Shown here in pieces: positions 45,564 to 57,787 of a DNA stretch of 64,000 nt; position 1 is the stretch's first letter, and each line of letters starts with the position of its first letter. A model generated the notes under the pieces. That model ran no database searches and was not told where the DNA came from. It saw nothing but the letters and a program-made list of their open reading frames with translations. The position numbers and the translations under genes were made by a program. This stretch comes from Micavibrio sp. (GTDB taxonomy: Bacteria > Pseudomonadota > Alphaproteobacteria > Micavibrionales > Micavibrionaceae), in contig BQJE01000005.1 of the NCBI GenBank assembly GCA_021604545.1, positions 124,001-188,000 on the forward strand, written 5' to 3'.

Positions 45564-47390
45564 ATGATCAATATCAAAATGCAGCCAACCGCAGTTCAAA
45601 AACTCTCTCCCAAAATTACCGTTTTGGGTGTCGGGGGTGCCGGTGGCAACGCGGTCAACAACATGATTTCATCCGGGCTTGAGGGGTGCGAATTTATTGT
45701 TTGTAACACCGATGCGCAGGCGCTGGAAAATTCGCTTAGTGAGACCAAGGTTCAGCTGGGTGCAACGCTTACAGGTGGTCTTGGGGCCGGCTCACGCCCG
45801 GAAATAGGGCAGGCAGCGGCCGAAGAGACGCTTGAAGATGTCATGCGTTTTCTTGAAGGCTCCAACATGGCCTTTGTTACCGCTGGTATGGGTGGCGGCA
45901 CAGGAACAGGCGCGGCGCCGATTATTGCCCGGGCTTGCCGTGAAAAAGGAATTCTTACCGTCGGTGTGGTCACCAAGCCGTTTCATTTCGAAGGTCAGCA
46001 CCGCATGGAGCAGGCCGAAAAAGGTATTGAGGAAATGCAGGGCTATGTTGATACCTTGATCGTCATTCCCAACCAAAATCTTTTCCGTGTAGCCAATGAA
46101 AAAACCACCTTTGCGGAAGCTTTCAAAATGGCCGATAGCGTGCTGCAATCCGGTGTGCGTGGCGTCACTGATTTGATGGTCCGTCCTGGTCTGGTTAATC
46201 TCGACTTTGCCGATATCCGCACCGCGATGCTCGAGATGGGTAAAGCGATGATGGGAACTGGCGAAGCGTCCGGCGACAAACGTGCGATTGAAGCAGCTGA
46301 AGCTGCGATTAACAACCCGCTGCTTGATGATATCTCAATGAAGGGCGCTCATGGCGTGATTATCAATGTCACCGGTGGTTACGACATGACATTGTTCGAG
46401 GCTGACGAGGCCTGTAACCGCATTCGTGATGAGGTTGATGCAAACGCCAATATTATCTTTGGTGCCACCTTTGATGAAAGTCTTGATGGCCGGATGCGTG
46501 TATCGATCGTGTCCACTGGTATTGAAAAAGAAGCGGATCAAAAAACCGGTTCCGGTGGTGGTGGTGTTAAAATTGAAACAGCTGGCGGTCAAACACTTGC
46601 CAAGCCGTTAGAGCGCGCCAAGCCGAATACGGGAGGGGGGCTGGCTGCTGAGAAAGTACAAGTGAGAGCACCTGCCGAAACTGCAATTTCCGCCCTGACG
46701 GGAACCGAAGCTGTGCGTAATATAACGGCGCCTGCTACAGCGACGACACCGCTGCCACCGCAAGAGCCGGAAGTTGATATGTTTGAACAGCGTGAATTTG
46801 CAACGGCCCCAACTCAGGAAACTGCAGAGGTCCCACAGAACACAGCGCTTCGTGGTGCGCGCTATAAGGGTACATTTATTCCGCCCGCACCAATGGAAGC
46901 TGAGGGCCGCGTTGCTGCCGGAGTTGGTCAGCATATTTCAAATTTCCATGGGATGCATGCCACGCAGCCGGAAGCACAGCCTGCGCAGCAGGCGGCACCC
47001 CAGCAGCTTCAACAGCAGCCAATGATGCAGACGCAAACGGCACCAATGACTCCGCCACCGGCGGCACCCGTTGCGCCGACAGCGCCGGGTTTGCAGCTCA
47101 ATCCACCAAAATTGCCAACCGGTCCGAAACAGCGTTCTCCGTCTTTGTTTGAACGCATTACGGGTTCAGTGCAGCAAAAGATTGATGGGTTCAAAGAGGA
47201 TTTGACGGGTGGTGCGCAAGCGCAGCCACGCGGTCCAGGACCAATGGCACAGCATGGACATGGACCACAGACAGTGCCGCCACGTGCGGCGCAGGGTAAT
47301 CTGAATATTGATGCTCCGGCGGCCAAGCCAAAGGAAGAAGGCGAAAGCGAACTGGATATTCCGGCGTTCTTACGTAGACAAGCGAACTAA
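45564..47390 (+). CDS. ftsZ: Cell division GTPase FtsZ
   Basis: A 608-residue tubulin homologue. The N-terminal GTPase domain has [15 protein letters not shown], the tubulin signature [10 protein letters not shown] (about residue 110), and the T7 loop with NLDFADI. After residue about 320 there is a long linker rich in Pro, Ala and Gln ([14 protein letters not shown]), as in other alphaproteobacteria, and the conserved C-terminal peptide [11 protein letters not shown] that binds FtsA. The start is ATG 45564; the frame runs upstream to 45453 without support. A strong terminator follows, so ftsZ ends the dcw transcript. Confidence 0.97.
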   Translation: MINIKMQPTAVQKLSPKITVLGVGGAGGNAVNNMISSGLEGCEFIVCNTDAQALENSLSETKVQLGATLTGGLGAGSRPEIGQAAAEETLEDVMRFLEGSNMAFVTAGMGGGTGTGAAPIIARACREKGILTVGVVTKPFHFEGQHRMEQAEKGIEEMQGYVDTLIVIPNQNLFRVANEKTTFAEAFKMADSVLQSGVRGVTDLMVRPGLVNLDFADIRTAMLEMGKAMMGTGEASGDKRAIEAAEAAINNPLLDDISMKGAHGVIINVTGGYDMTLFEADEACNRIRDEVDANANIIFGATFDESLDGRMRVSIVSTGIEKEADQKTGSGGGGVKIETAGGQTLAKPLERAKPNTGGGLAAEKVQVRAPAETAISALTGTEAVRNITAPATATTPLPPQEPEVDMFEQREFATAPTQETAEVPQNTALRGARYKGTFIPPAPMEAEGRVAAGVGQHISNFHGMHATQPEAQPAQQAAPQQLQQQPMMQTQTAPMTPPPAAPVAPTAPGLQLNPPKLPTGPKQRSPSLFERITGSVQQKIDGFKEDLTGGAQAQPRGPGPMAQHGHGPQTVPPRAAQGNLNIDAPAAKPKEEGESELDIPAFLRRQAN

Positions 47391-47416
47391 AGTTAACCAA
47401 CCCTCCATTGGTTAAA

Positions 47417-47445
47417 GGGCTCCTTTCTAAAGGAGTCCTTTTTTT
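47417..47445 (+). terminator. Rho-independent terminator after ftsZ
   Basis: GGGCTCCTTT (47417-47426) pairs with AAAGGAGTCC (47429-47438) over ten base pairs (one G-T), followed by seven or more T. It closes the dcw transcript. Confidence 0.92.
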
Positions 47446-47469
47446 ATCACTGTGATGTGGAGGCGGTGT

Positions 47470-48534
47470 CTAAAGAGAAGGTGGTTCCCATCCGGTTCCT
47501 TCGCCCCAGTCTTTTCTTTTATTCCTTAGCACAATTTCCCTCATTCTCTCAGTAGGCTCAATCTTATGTCCATTTTCATAAAGAATATCCCTTGTGCTTT
47601 CTACATCATGTTCCTTGAGAGCTTCATTAATACCATAGAGAAGTTCTCCTCCCATAAAATTATCTAAATTGAACCATTTTTGTATTTTAACAGTATTTTC
47701 GAAATTTTCTGGCATTCCAAAATTGTCGGGGGATAAAGGATAGCCTGCTAAAATTAAAATTCTTTTTAATCCCACCCAATCACCAGCTTGCATAGCCGCC
47801 TCAATTCCTTCATCAAAATCATTGGATATCAGAATATTCTGTATTTCTTTGTCTCTTTTATCAAACTGTGGCTTTGATACGTCTTCTCCTGCCAAGTAAT
47901 CAACTTCTGTCAATTCAAAGTAAAGATGCCCAAGGTCTCTTAGAAAACTTCGAAAACCTTCCTTGTCATGCTGCCGTAAAAACTTTTCAATTTTAGCAAA
48001 AATCATATCGTAGGAAGGGCCAAATTTTTGCTCTTTAAACAGAGCAAGAAATCCATCATCACTAAGAATTTCTTGAGAGTCTTGTAGCGGTAAAGGATAT
48101 CCGGATAGAGTAAGAGATATTCTTAACTGAGCCCAGTCTTCCTTGCTTAAAGCCTCATTTATTTCCTCTTCATAGTTGGTGTTTATGTGGTTGTCTCTTT
48201 CGGGGCTGGGGGGAATGTAAATGGTATGACCGAACATTCTTAAAGTATTTCTAAGAATGTCACTGTGGTCACATAGCGGTTTTTCGATAAGTGTAAAAAT
48301 ATGAAACCACTCATTTGCAATATCATACAAAGTAGGATCAACCCAGTTGCTTTCAGATATCTCACGTTTTACCCTTTCCATGAATTGGCCCATAGTCACA
48401 GGCTCTTGCGTTTCTTCTTCGGGGAAGGGGTATCCTGCTCTGATTAGCAATTGTCTTACCAAGGGCCAGTCTCCGACATCAAGCGCTTCTTCGATTTGAC
48501 TGTCATATTCGTAGGATATATTTGGTGTTTCCAT
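47470..48534 (-). CDS. Protein of unknown function with a three-fold helical repeat
   Basis: A 354-residue, acidic, soluble protein that I cannot place in a family. It has three units of about 111-119 residues. Each starts with a pattern like IxxAxxxxDWxxLRxxLxxxGYP (GDW/EDW at 21-23, 132-134, 251-253; GYP at 34-36, 145-147, 264-266). About 57-68 residues later each ends with a second helix pair finishing in GH (102-103, 202-203, 322-323), often after a HD or DxExxR segment. This suggests six alpha-helical hairpins stacked as in HEAT- or TPR-like scaffolds. No catalytic motif or signal peptide is seen. It is a lone gene with its own promoter and operator-like palindrome. Confidence 0.75.
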   Translation of the reverse strand: METPNISYEYDSQIEEALDVGDWPLVRQLLIRAGYPFPEEETQEPVTMGQFMERVKREISESNWVDPTLYDIANEWFHIFTLIEKPLCDHSDILRNTLRMFGHTIYIPPSPERDNHINTNYEEEINEALSKEDWAQLRISLTLSGYPLPLQDSQEILSDDGFLALFKEQKFGPSYDMIFAKIEKFLRQHDKEGFRSFLRDLGHLYFELTEVDYLAGEDVSKPQFDKRDKEIQNILISNDFDEGIEAAMQAGDWVGLKRILILAGYPLSPDNFGMPENFENTVKIQKWFNLDNFMGGELLYGINEALKEHDVESTRDILYENGHKIEPTERMREIVLRNKRKDWGEGTGWEPPSL

Positions 48535-48565
48535 TTTGCGTACTCATATGTGGTTTAGGGGGGCT

Positions 48566-48594
48566 TTCATAGCAATCTTAGCAAAGATTGTCAA
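48566..48594 (-). promoter_or_regulatory. Promoter with an operator-like palindrome for the repeat-protein gene
   Basis: On the minus strand, TTGACA (48589-48594), 17-bp spacer and TATGAA (48566-48571). The spacer holds a perfect inverted repeat, CAATCTT (48573-48579) and AAGATTG (48584-48590), with a 4-bp gap. A dimeric repressor bound here would block RNA polymerase. Confidence 0.6.
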
Positions 48595-48622
48595 TTATTC
48601 TGGAAAAGATAATGCAAAACCC

Positions 48623-48651
48623 TTGACAGAATAGGATATATTTCCTATAGT
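48623..48651 (+). promoter_or_regulatory. Near-consensus sigma70 promoter
   Basis: TTGACA (48623-48628), 17-bp spacer and TATAGT (48646-48651). Transcription should start near 48658, where an ATG stands. It is divergent from the promoter of the repeat-protein gene and may give a long leader for lpxC, a small RNA, or a leaderless mRNA. Confidence 0.65.
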
Positions 48652-48657
48652 GTCGGC

Positions 48658-48879
48658 ATGTTTTGTCAAGAGAAAAACAACCGTCATTGCGAGCGTATGC
48701 GAAGCAATCCAACCTTTTTAGCGTGGGCTCTGGATTGCCGCGTCGCTAACGCTCCTCGCAATGACGGTGGGAAAAACTTTGCGCCCTTTGCGTTTCAAAA
48801 TATTTATGAAAATATAGAATCTGCGGAACAGAAAGAAGGACTATGGTTATGCCCGTTAAAACAAGAGCTTACCCTCTAA
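48658..48879 (+). other. Possible leaderless small ORF through a palindromic repeat
   Basis: A 73-codon open frame whose ATG falls about 7 bases after the TATAGT -10, so it could be read as a leaderless mRNA. Most of its first half is the translation of the palindromic repeat at 48681-48767 (it contains CERMRSNP), which argues that the frame is accidental. The second half (KNFAPFAFQNIYENIESAEQKEGLWLC) is unique. I do not call it a gene. Confidence 0.2.
48681..48767. repeat. Third palindromic repeat family, intergenic
   Basis: Arms CCGTCATTGCGAG (48681) and CTCGCAATGACGG (ending 48767), with inner GCAATCCA and TGGATTGC. It differs from the families at 840/23330 and 21389. A stem of this length would form in RNA made from the promoter at 48623. 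Confidence 0.88.
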
Positions 48880-48900
48880 AATGAGCCGGAAATTCAAAGA

Positions 48901-48917
48901 GGGGGAGCCCCTCCCCC
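48901..48917. other. Perfect GC hairpin without a T tract
   Basis: GGGGGAG, loop CCC, CTCCCCC. There is no T-run on either side in the reading direction, so it is not a standard terminator. It lies in the long leader or spacer before lpxC. Confidence 0.6.
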
Positions 48918-48967
48918 AAAAAATGAGGAACAAACTCGGTAACTCGAATAATGATTTTATATCAACA

Positions 48968-48994
48968 TGTTACAGGGTCACCTCCTGTGTAACA
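48968..48994. promoter_or_regulatory. Inverted repeat upstream of lpxC, possible operator
   Basis: TGTTACA (48968-48974) and TGTAACA (48988-48994) form a perfect 7-bp inverted repeat with 13 bases between. It lies just upstream of the lpxC promoter candidate. A regulator-binding site is possible; nothing names the protein. Confidence 0.4.
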
Positions 48995-49013
48995 ATGCGC
49001 AACAAAGCGTGAT

Positions 49014-49042
49014 TTGTTTGTGAGCGCCGGATTGGCTATATT
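49014..49042 (+). promoter_or_regulatory. Possible lpxC promoter
   Basis: TTGTTT (49014-49019), 17-bp spacer and TATATT (49037-49042). The start site near 49049 would fall after the upstream ATG (49045), which favours ATG 49081 as the lpxC start. Confidence 0.45.
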
Positions 49043-49080
49043 TTATGCAGAGAATAGCATTACAGAAAGCCGTAAAATAT

Positions 49081-50004
49081 ATGCAAAACACGCTGAAATC
49101 ACCGATATCCTGCCAGGGCGTAGGCCTTCATTCCGGTCAGGATATTACCATGACCATCCGTCCGGCGTGCGAGAATAACGGCATTGTTTTCATCCGCACT
49201 GATATTACTGAAGGCGACAACATCATTCCGGCGCTGTGGAATCACGTGGTTGATACGCAGCTTTGCACGGTGATTGGCAATCAAAACGGTGCCACAATCG
49301 GCACAATCGAACATCTAATGTCCGCGTTACGTGGCTGTGGCATTGACAATGCAGTGGTCGAGCTTGATGGCGGTGAAGTGCCGATTATGGACGGTAGTGC
49401 CGATCCTTTTGTGCGTATGATTGATCAGGCCGGTATTATGGCGCAGGTTATGCCGCGCCGCGCGATTAAGGTTTTGAAAGAAGTTACAATAAAGGATGGC
49501 CCTAAAAAGGCGCGTCTCAGTCCGGCAGAAGGCAGCGTCTTTGCTGGCGCAATTGACTTTAATCACCCGGAGATTGGAACGCAGTGTTATCAGACAGAGC
49601 TGGTGAACGGCAATTTCAGACATGATCTGGCCGAATGCCGGACGTTTGGTTTTCTGAAGGATGTGGCTTTGATGCGCAAGCACGGTCTGGCATTGGGCGG
49701 ATCGATGGATAATGCCATTGTGCTGGACAAAAAGAGCGTGCTGAACCCCGAGGGCCTGCGCCACGATGATGAATTTATTCGTCATAAAATCCTTGATGCG
49801 GTTGGTGATCTTTATCTTGCCGGTGGTCAGATTCTGGGTGCATATGAGGCCAACAGGCCCGGCCATGCCATCAACAATGATATCCTGAAAGCCTTGTTTG
49901 CGGATCAAAGCAATTGGGAAATTGTCGAGATTTTCGGCGATGAAACGGTTCCTGCCTACGAAGCTTCCTTGGCTGAGCCCGAGAAGATTCTGGCAACTGC
50001 CTGA
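49081..50004 (+). CDS. lpxC: UDP-3-O-acyl-GlcNAc deacetylase LpxC
   Basis: A 307-residue zinc amidase, the committed step of lipid A synthesis. The start region TLKSPISCQGVGLHSG aligns with family N-termini. Zinc ligands are in EHLMSALRGCGIDNA and in RHKILDAVGDLYLAG (H-x3-D); a further conserved His is in GHAINN near the C-terminus. Its presence shows an outer membrane with lipid A. An in-frame start at 49045 is less likely given the promoter. In many proteobacteria lpxC follows ftsZ; here the repeat-protein gene and a 546-bp non-coding region separate them. Confidence 0.94.
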   Translation: MQNTLKSPISCQGVGLHSGQDITMTIRPACENNGIVFIRTDITEGDNIIPALWNHVVDTQLCTVIGNQNGATIGTIEHLMSALRGCGIDNAVVELDGGEVPIMDGSADPFVRMIDQAGIMAQVMPRRAIKVLKEVTIKDGPKKARLSPAEGSVFAGAIDFNHPEIGTQCYQTELVNGNFRHDLAECRTFGFLKDVALMRKHGLALGGSMDNAIVLDKKSVLNPEGLRHDDEFIRHKILDAVGDLYLAGGQILGAYEANRPGHAINNDILKALFADQSNWEIVEIFGDETVPAYEASLAEPEKILATA

Positions 50005-50068
50005 TTCTCCCTATTTCTAGGGCATAACCCCTCCTTATATCTTCCTTTTTGGGCCTAAAGTGTTTATC

Positions 50069-50074
50069 TATAAT
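50069..50074 (+). promoter_or_regulatory. -10 element upstream of bamD
   Basis: A perfect TATAAT lies 31 bases before the bamD ATG. The -35 is weak (TTTTTG region near 50046). It may give bamD its own start independent of lpxC. Confidence 0.42.
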
Positions 50075-50104
50075 GGGTAAGCATTCATAAATACGGAGCC
50101 GTTT

Positions 50105-50926
50105 ATGCCGTCATATATCTCTGGAAAATTCCTGCTTCCTCTCTTTGCGCTTTTGATTCTGGCTGCGTGTGGCTCGGACGGTGATGTGGTTCATACTGAA
50201 GACGATGCGGATGTTTTGTACAACAAAGCCGCTAGAGCTTTAGATGAAAAGCAATATGGTGAAGCGACTCAGCTCTTTGAAGAAGTTGAACGTCAGCATC
50301 CGTATTCGCAATGGGCAACGCAATCACAGTTGATGGCTGCTTATGCAGCCTATCAGGGTCAGCGTTATGATGAGGCCGTTTTGGCGCTCGATCGTTTTAT
50401 CCAGCTTCATCCTGGTAATAAGGATGTCGATTATGCGCATTATCTGCGCGCGCTCAGCTTTTACGAACAGATCTCCGATGTCCGTCGCGACCAGGAAATG
50501 ACAAAGCAGGCGGTTGAATCGCTTGATGTTTTGATCAGACGCTTTCCCGATAGTCGCTATACGCGCGATGCCAAGCTTAAGCAGGATCTAACTCTTGATC
50601 ACCTTGCCGGCAAGGAGATGGAGGTTGGGCGTTATTACCTCGAGCGCGCCAATGTCGGGGCGGCCATTAACCGCTTTCGGGTTGTGGTCAAGGATTATCA
50701 GACAACGACTCATGCGCCTGAAGCGCTACATCGTCTGGTCGAATCTTATCTTATTGTGGGGCTAAAAGATGAAGCCGTGCGTGTTGCTGCTGTGCTCGGG
50801 CATAATTATCCGGGCAGCAAATGGTACAAGCGCAGCTACGGATTGCTGGATCCAAAACAGCGTAAACAACTGCAGGAGGAAGGTGGCTGGATTGATCGTA
50901 CGATGGATTCCCTTTTCAAAGGCTAA
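50105..50926 (+). CDS. bamD: Outer-membrane assembly lipoprotein BamD
   Basis: A 273-residue lipoprotein: hydrophobic signal (KFLLPLFALLILAACG) with the lipobox Cys near residue 23. Five TPR-like units follow, including DVLYNKAARALDEKQYGEATQLFEEVERQHPYSQWATQ, the family's best-known stretch, and YDEAVLALDRFIQLHPGNKDVDYAHYLRALSFY. BamD is the essential TPR subunit of the BAM complex and binds BamA at the periplasmic face. It lies upstream of recN, as in many alphaproteobacteria. Confidence 0.96.
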   Translation: MPSYISGKFLLPLFALLILAACGSDGDVVHTEDDADVLYNKAARALDEKQYGEATQLFEEVERQHPYSQWATQSQLMAAYAAYQGQRYDEAVLALDRFIQLHPGNKDVDYAHYLRALSFYEQISDVRRDQEMTKQAVESLDVLIRRFPDSRYTRDAKLKQDLTLDHLAGKEMEVGRYYLERANVGAAINRFRVVVKDYQTTTHAPEALHRLVESYLIVGLKDEAVRVAAVLGHNYPGSKWYKRSYGLLDPKQRKQLQEEGGWIDRTMDSLFKG

Positions 50927-50956
50927 TCCGAAGGCCCAGAGCCATACTAAAGAGCC

Positions 50957-54926
<3,970 letters not shown>

Positions 54927-54974
54927 TCTTTTCTTACTCCTTAAACAAGAACGTATAATACTTTGCCCTGATCT

Positions 54975-55985
54975 TCAAAGGGTTTCAAGGGCCGAGCCAT
55001 TCTTGTCCGCTATTTCCTGTGTTATTTCTGTTAAAGACGAGAGTAGCTTGTTTCTTATGTCATCTTTCTCCATCAGGATTTCATGCCCAGCCTCTGGAAA
55101 TTCAAGAGTTTTGGCATTGGGTAAGAGCTTTGCAGCTCTGTTTATGGCTTTTGTATCCACCAATTCTTCTTTTCCTGCCAAAGCTAGTAATAAAGGCGTT
55201 TTAATGGAAGTCAGCGCTTTCTTACGGGATATTTTTTTGCATGATCGAAGAGCATGATATAGCCAGCCAAATGTGACGCCACCAACCTGTAATGTGGGAT
55301 CTGACAGATACCATGCGTCATGAACCGCGTTTCTGGCTGGATCGTGGGAGAATATATCTGTGTTTTGGCGCTCGGTCGCTTTCCAGTTATTTTGTCCGAA
55401 GGCATAGGAGTGCACACCGAATAGTGAACCCAGTATTTTGACTAAAATCATGGCCAGCGAAAGCGGCAGGAACTTAATATCGTTAATGCCAAGCATCGGG
55501 GCACAAAGGAGTGCGGCTTTAAAATCTCCGGGATGTGCATGTAGGTAACGAAGTCCGATATTGCCGCCCATCGATTGGGCCAGCATGATAAGGGGGATAG
55601 TTTTCTTATTTTTTCTGATAGCGGCTTTTATGACGTAGTCCGTTATGAATTCATTGAGATCAGCGACATGTTCATTAAAATCAGGTGAGTGGCCTCTGTG
55701 TGGAGTATCGCCAGAAATATCTTCCGATTTTCCCTGTCCGCGCCAGTCGATAACCCAGACGGCCAGGTTTTTTTGTGTCAGGTCACGCGCAGTTTCAAAA
55801 TATTTTTCGATGAATTCTGTGCGGCCCGGCAGGAGAACAATGACGGCGTTGGGTGTGTTCCCTTCGGGATAAAGCGACCCAAAACGAAGCATTTGTCCGT
55901 TATTGTTTTTGAACGATCCCCATGTCCAGCCTTCTGTCTGTAAAAAACGATCTTCTAGATGAGGGGGCGTTGAAGAGTTAGCCAT
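54975..55985 (-). CDS. Lysophospholipase/monoacylglycerol lipase-like alpha/beta hydrolase
   Basis: A 336-residue serine hydrolase of the S33/Hydrolase_4 family. LLPGRTEFIEKYFETARDLTQKNLAVWVIDWRGQGKS is the typical lysophospholipase L2 region; the nucleophile is Ser in LAQSMGGNIG, with Asp (after LALAGKEELVDT) and His in EAGHEIL. There is no signal peptide. It overlaps the pntB stop by one base, so it is the last gene of the transhydrogenase operon. Substrate probably a lysophospholipid or monoglyceride; not proven. Confidence 0.88.
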   Translation of the reverse strand: MANSSTPPHLEDRFLQTEGWTWGSFKNNNGQMLRFGSLYPEGNTPNAVIVLLPGRTEFIEKYFETARDLTQKNLAVWVIDWRGQGKSEDISGDTPHRGHSPDFNEHVADLNEFITDYVIKAAIRKNKKTIPLIMLAQSMGGNIGLRYLHAHPGDFKAALLCAPMLGINDIKFLPLSLAMILVKILGSLFGVHSYAFGQNNWKATERQNTDIFSHDPARNAVHDAWYLSDPTLQVGGVTFGWLYHALRSCKKISRKKALTSIKTPLLLALAGKEELVDTKAINRAAKLLPNAKTLEFPEAGHEILMEKDDIRNKLLSSLTEITQEIADKNGSALETL

Positions 55986-57373
55986 TATTCAAGTGCTTTA
56001 ATAATATCTTCCGTCATTTTTTTGGCATCACCCAGTAGCATCATCGTCTGGTCTTCGAAAAAGAGTGGGTTGTCGATACCGGCGTAACCGCTACCCAATG
56101 AGCGTTTTACGAAGAGGACCGTTTTTGCTTTTTCAACATCAAGAATAGGCATGCCGTAAATCGGTGAGGTCGAGTCATTCTTTGCTGCCGGGTTGGTGAT
56201 GTCATTGGCGCCGATTACGTATGCAACATCGGCCTGCGCAAAGTCACGGTTAATGTCTTCCATCTCGAACACTTCGTCGTAGGGCACGTTGGCTTCGGCC
56301 AGTAGCACATTCATATGGCCGGGCATGCGGCCTGCGACCGGGTGAATGGCGTAGGTCACCTCGACACCTTCTTTTTTGAGGATGTCGGCCATTTCGCGCA
56401 AGGCATGTTGGGCTTGGGCCACTGCCATGCCGTAGCCGGGAATGATGATAACTTTTGCGGCGTTTTTCATGATATAGGCGGCATCTTCTGCTGCGCCGAT
56501 CTTGGCGTTACGATCGCCGTGTTCATCATCGGTGCTTACGGCTTGTTCGCCGCCAAAGCCGCCGAGGATGACACTGATGAAGGAACGGTTCATGCCTTTG
56601 CACATGATATAGGACAGGATAGCGCCGGATGCGCCGACCAGCGCGCCGATTATAATGAGGAGGTTATTGTGCAGGGTAAAGCCGAGCGCCGCCGCTGCCC
56701 AGCCAGAATAGGAATTTAGCATTGAAACGATCACCGGCATGTCCGCACCGCCAATCGGGATGATCATCAGCACACCAAGTGCGAGGGCGAGTATCACTAT
56801 GAGCCAGAAGAAAAACGCGCTTTCGGTTGCGCAGAGCAAAAGGATCAGGAAGAACAGCGCCGCGCCGAGTATGGCGTTTAATTTATGCTGGCCCATAAAG
56901 GTGACGGGCTTACCAGAAATTTTGCCCTGTAGTTTTCCCCATGCAACAAGTGAGCCGGTAAAGGTTACGGCACCAATGGCTGCGCCGAGGGACATTTCAA
57001 TGAGGCTGGCAAAATGAATGTCCGCTTTTGTGCCGATGCCAAAGGCCTCTGGATTACCAAAGGCGGCGGCGGCAACAAAGACGGCCGCCAGACCAACAAG
57101 AGAGTGAAATGCCGCCATGAGCTGGGGCAGGGCTGTCATTTCAATTTTATTGGCAATGGTGGTGCCGATGGTACCGCCGATGGCGATGCCGATCAGGATA
57201 ATGAAATAATGGGTGACCTCTGGCGAAAGTAGCGTCGTGACAATCGCCAGCGCCATGCCTATCATCCCGAACTGCAAGCCCTGCCGCGCAGTTTCGGGGT
57301 GCGACAAACCGCGCAGTGCCAGAATAAACAACACCGAAGCAAAAAGATAGGCTATGGAGGAAAGTGGTCCCAT
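55985..57373 (-). CDS. pntB: NAD(P) transhydrogenase subunit beta PntB
   Basis: A 462-residue inner-membrane protein. The first 270 residues form about nine helices of the proton channel (domain II). The rest is the NADP-binding domain III with VIIPGYGMAVAQAQHALREM, YAIHPVAGRMPGHMNVLLAEANVPYD and VIGANDITNPAA. It uses the proton gradient to reduce NADP with NADH. Its N-terminus follows the pntAB stop by three bases, in a three-part alphaproteobacterial arrangement. Confidence 0.96.
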   Translation of the reverse strand: MGPLSSIAYLFASVLFILALRGLSHPETARQGLQFGMIGMALAIVTTLLSPEVTHYFIILIGIAIGGTIGTTIANKIEMTALPQLMAAFHSLVGLAAVFVAAAAFGNPEAFGIGTKADIHFASLIEMSLGAAIGAVTFTGSLVAWGKLQGKISGKPVTFMGQHKLNAILGAALFFLILLLCATESAFFFWLIVILALALGVLMIIPIGGADMPVIVSMLNSYSGWAAAALGFTLHNNLLIIIGALVGASGAILSYIMCKGMNRSFISVILGGFGGEQAVSTDDEHGDRNAKIGAAEDAAYIMKNAAKVIIIPGYGMAVAQAQHALREMADILKKEGVEVTYAIHPVAGRMPGHMNVLLAEANVPYDEVFEMEDINRDFAQADVAYVIGANDITNPAAKNDSTSPIYGMPILDVEKAKTVLFVKRSLGSGYAGIDNPLFFEDQTMMLLGDAKKMTEDIIKALE

Positions 57374-57376
57374 GGG

Positions 57377-57784
57377 TTAGCCCTTCTTCTTGAACATGTG
57401 CAGCATACGCCGCGTGATAATAAAGCCACCGAAAATATTCACAGAGGCCAGAATGATCGCCAGAAAAGCTAGGAGCGAAAATTCTCCATTCGTGGGGGCA
57501 ACAGCAAGAATAGCGCCGACAATAATGACGGATGAAATCGCGTTGGTAATCCCCATCAGCGGTGAATGCAAAGCAGGTGTCACACGCCAGACAACGTGAT
57601 AACCGACAAAGCAGGCTAGGACAAAAACCGTCAGGCCGGTAATCAAGAAGGGTTCACCATGCGCGCTATTCGCCATACTCTCACTCGCTTCAACGGCGAG
57701 AGATGCCACGTCGTCGGACAGCTCCTTAAGTTTGTTGGCAAGATCAGCGGCGCTTTCTGTCACATTTTGTTCGTTGTCAGCCAT
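57377..57784 (-). CDS. pntAB: NAD(P) transhydrogenase subunit alpha 2 (PntAB)
   Basis: A 135-residue protein with a soluble N-terminus of about 45 residues and three helices ([62 protein letters not shown]), matching the membrane part of the alpha chain. In E. coli it is fused to the NAD domain; in alphaproteobacteria such as Rhodospirillum it is separate, as here. The N-terminal extension is longer than usual and helical. Confidence 0.95.
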   Translation of the reverse strand: MADNEQNVTESAADLANKLKELSDDVASLAVEASESMANSAHGEPFLITGLTVFVLACFVGYHVVWRVTPALHSPLMGITNAISSVIIVGAILAVAPTNGEFSLLAFLAIILASVNIFGGFIITRRMLHMFKKKG

Positions 57785-57787
57785 GGC

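Noticed and set aside
48901..48917. Rho-independent terminator
   Set aside because: Strong hairpin but followed by A, not T, on the plus strand, and no T-run after it on the minus strand.
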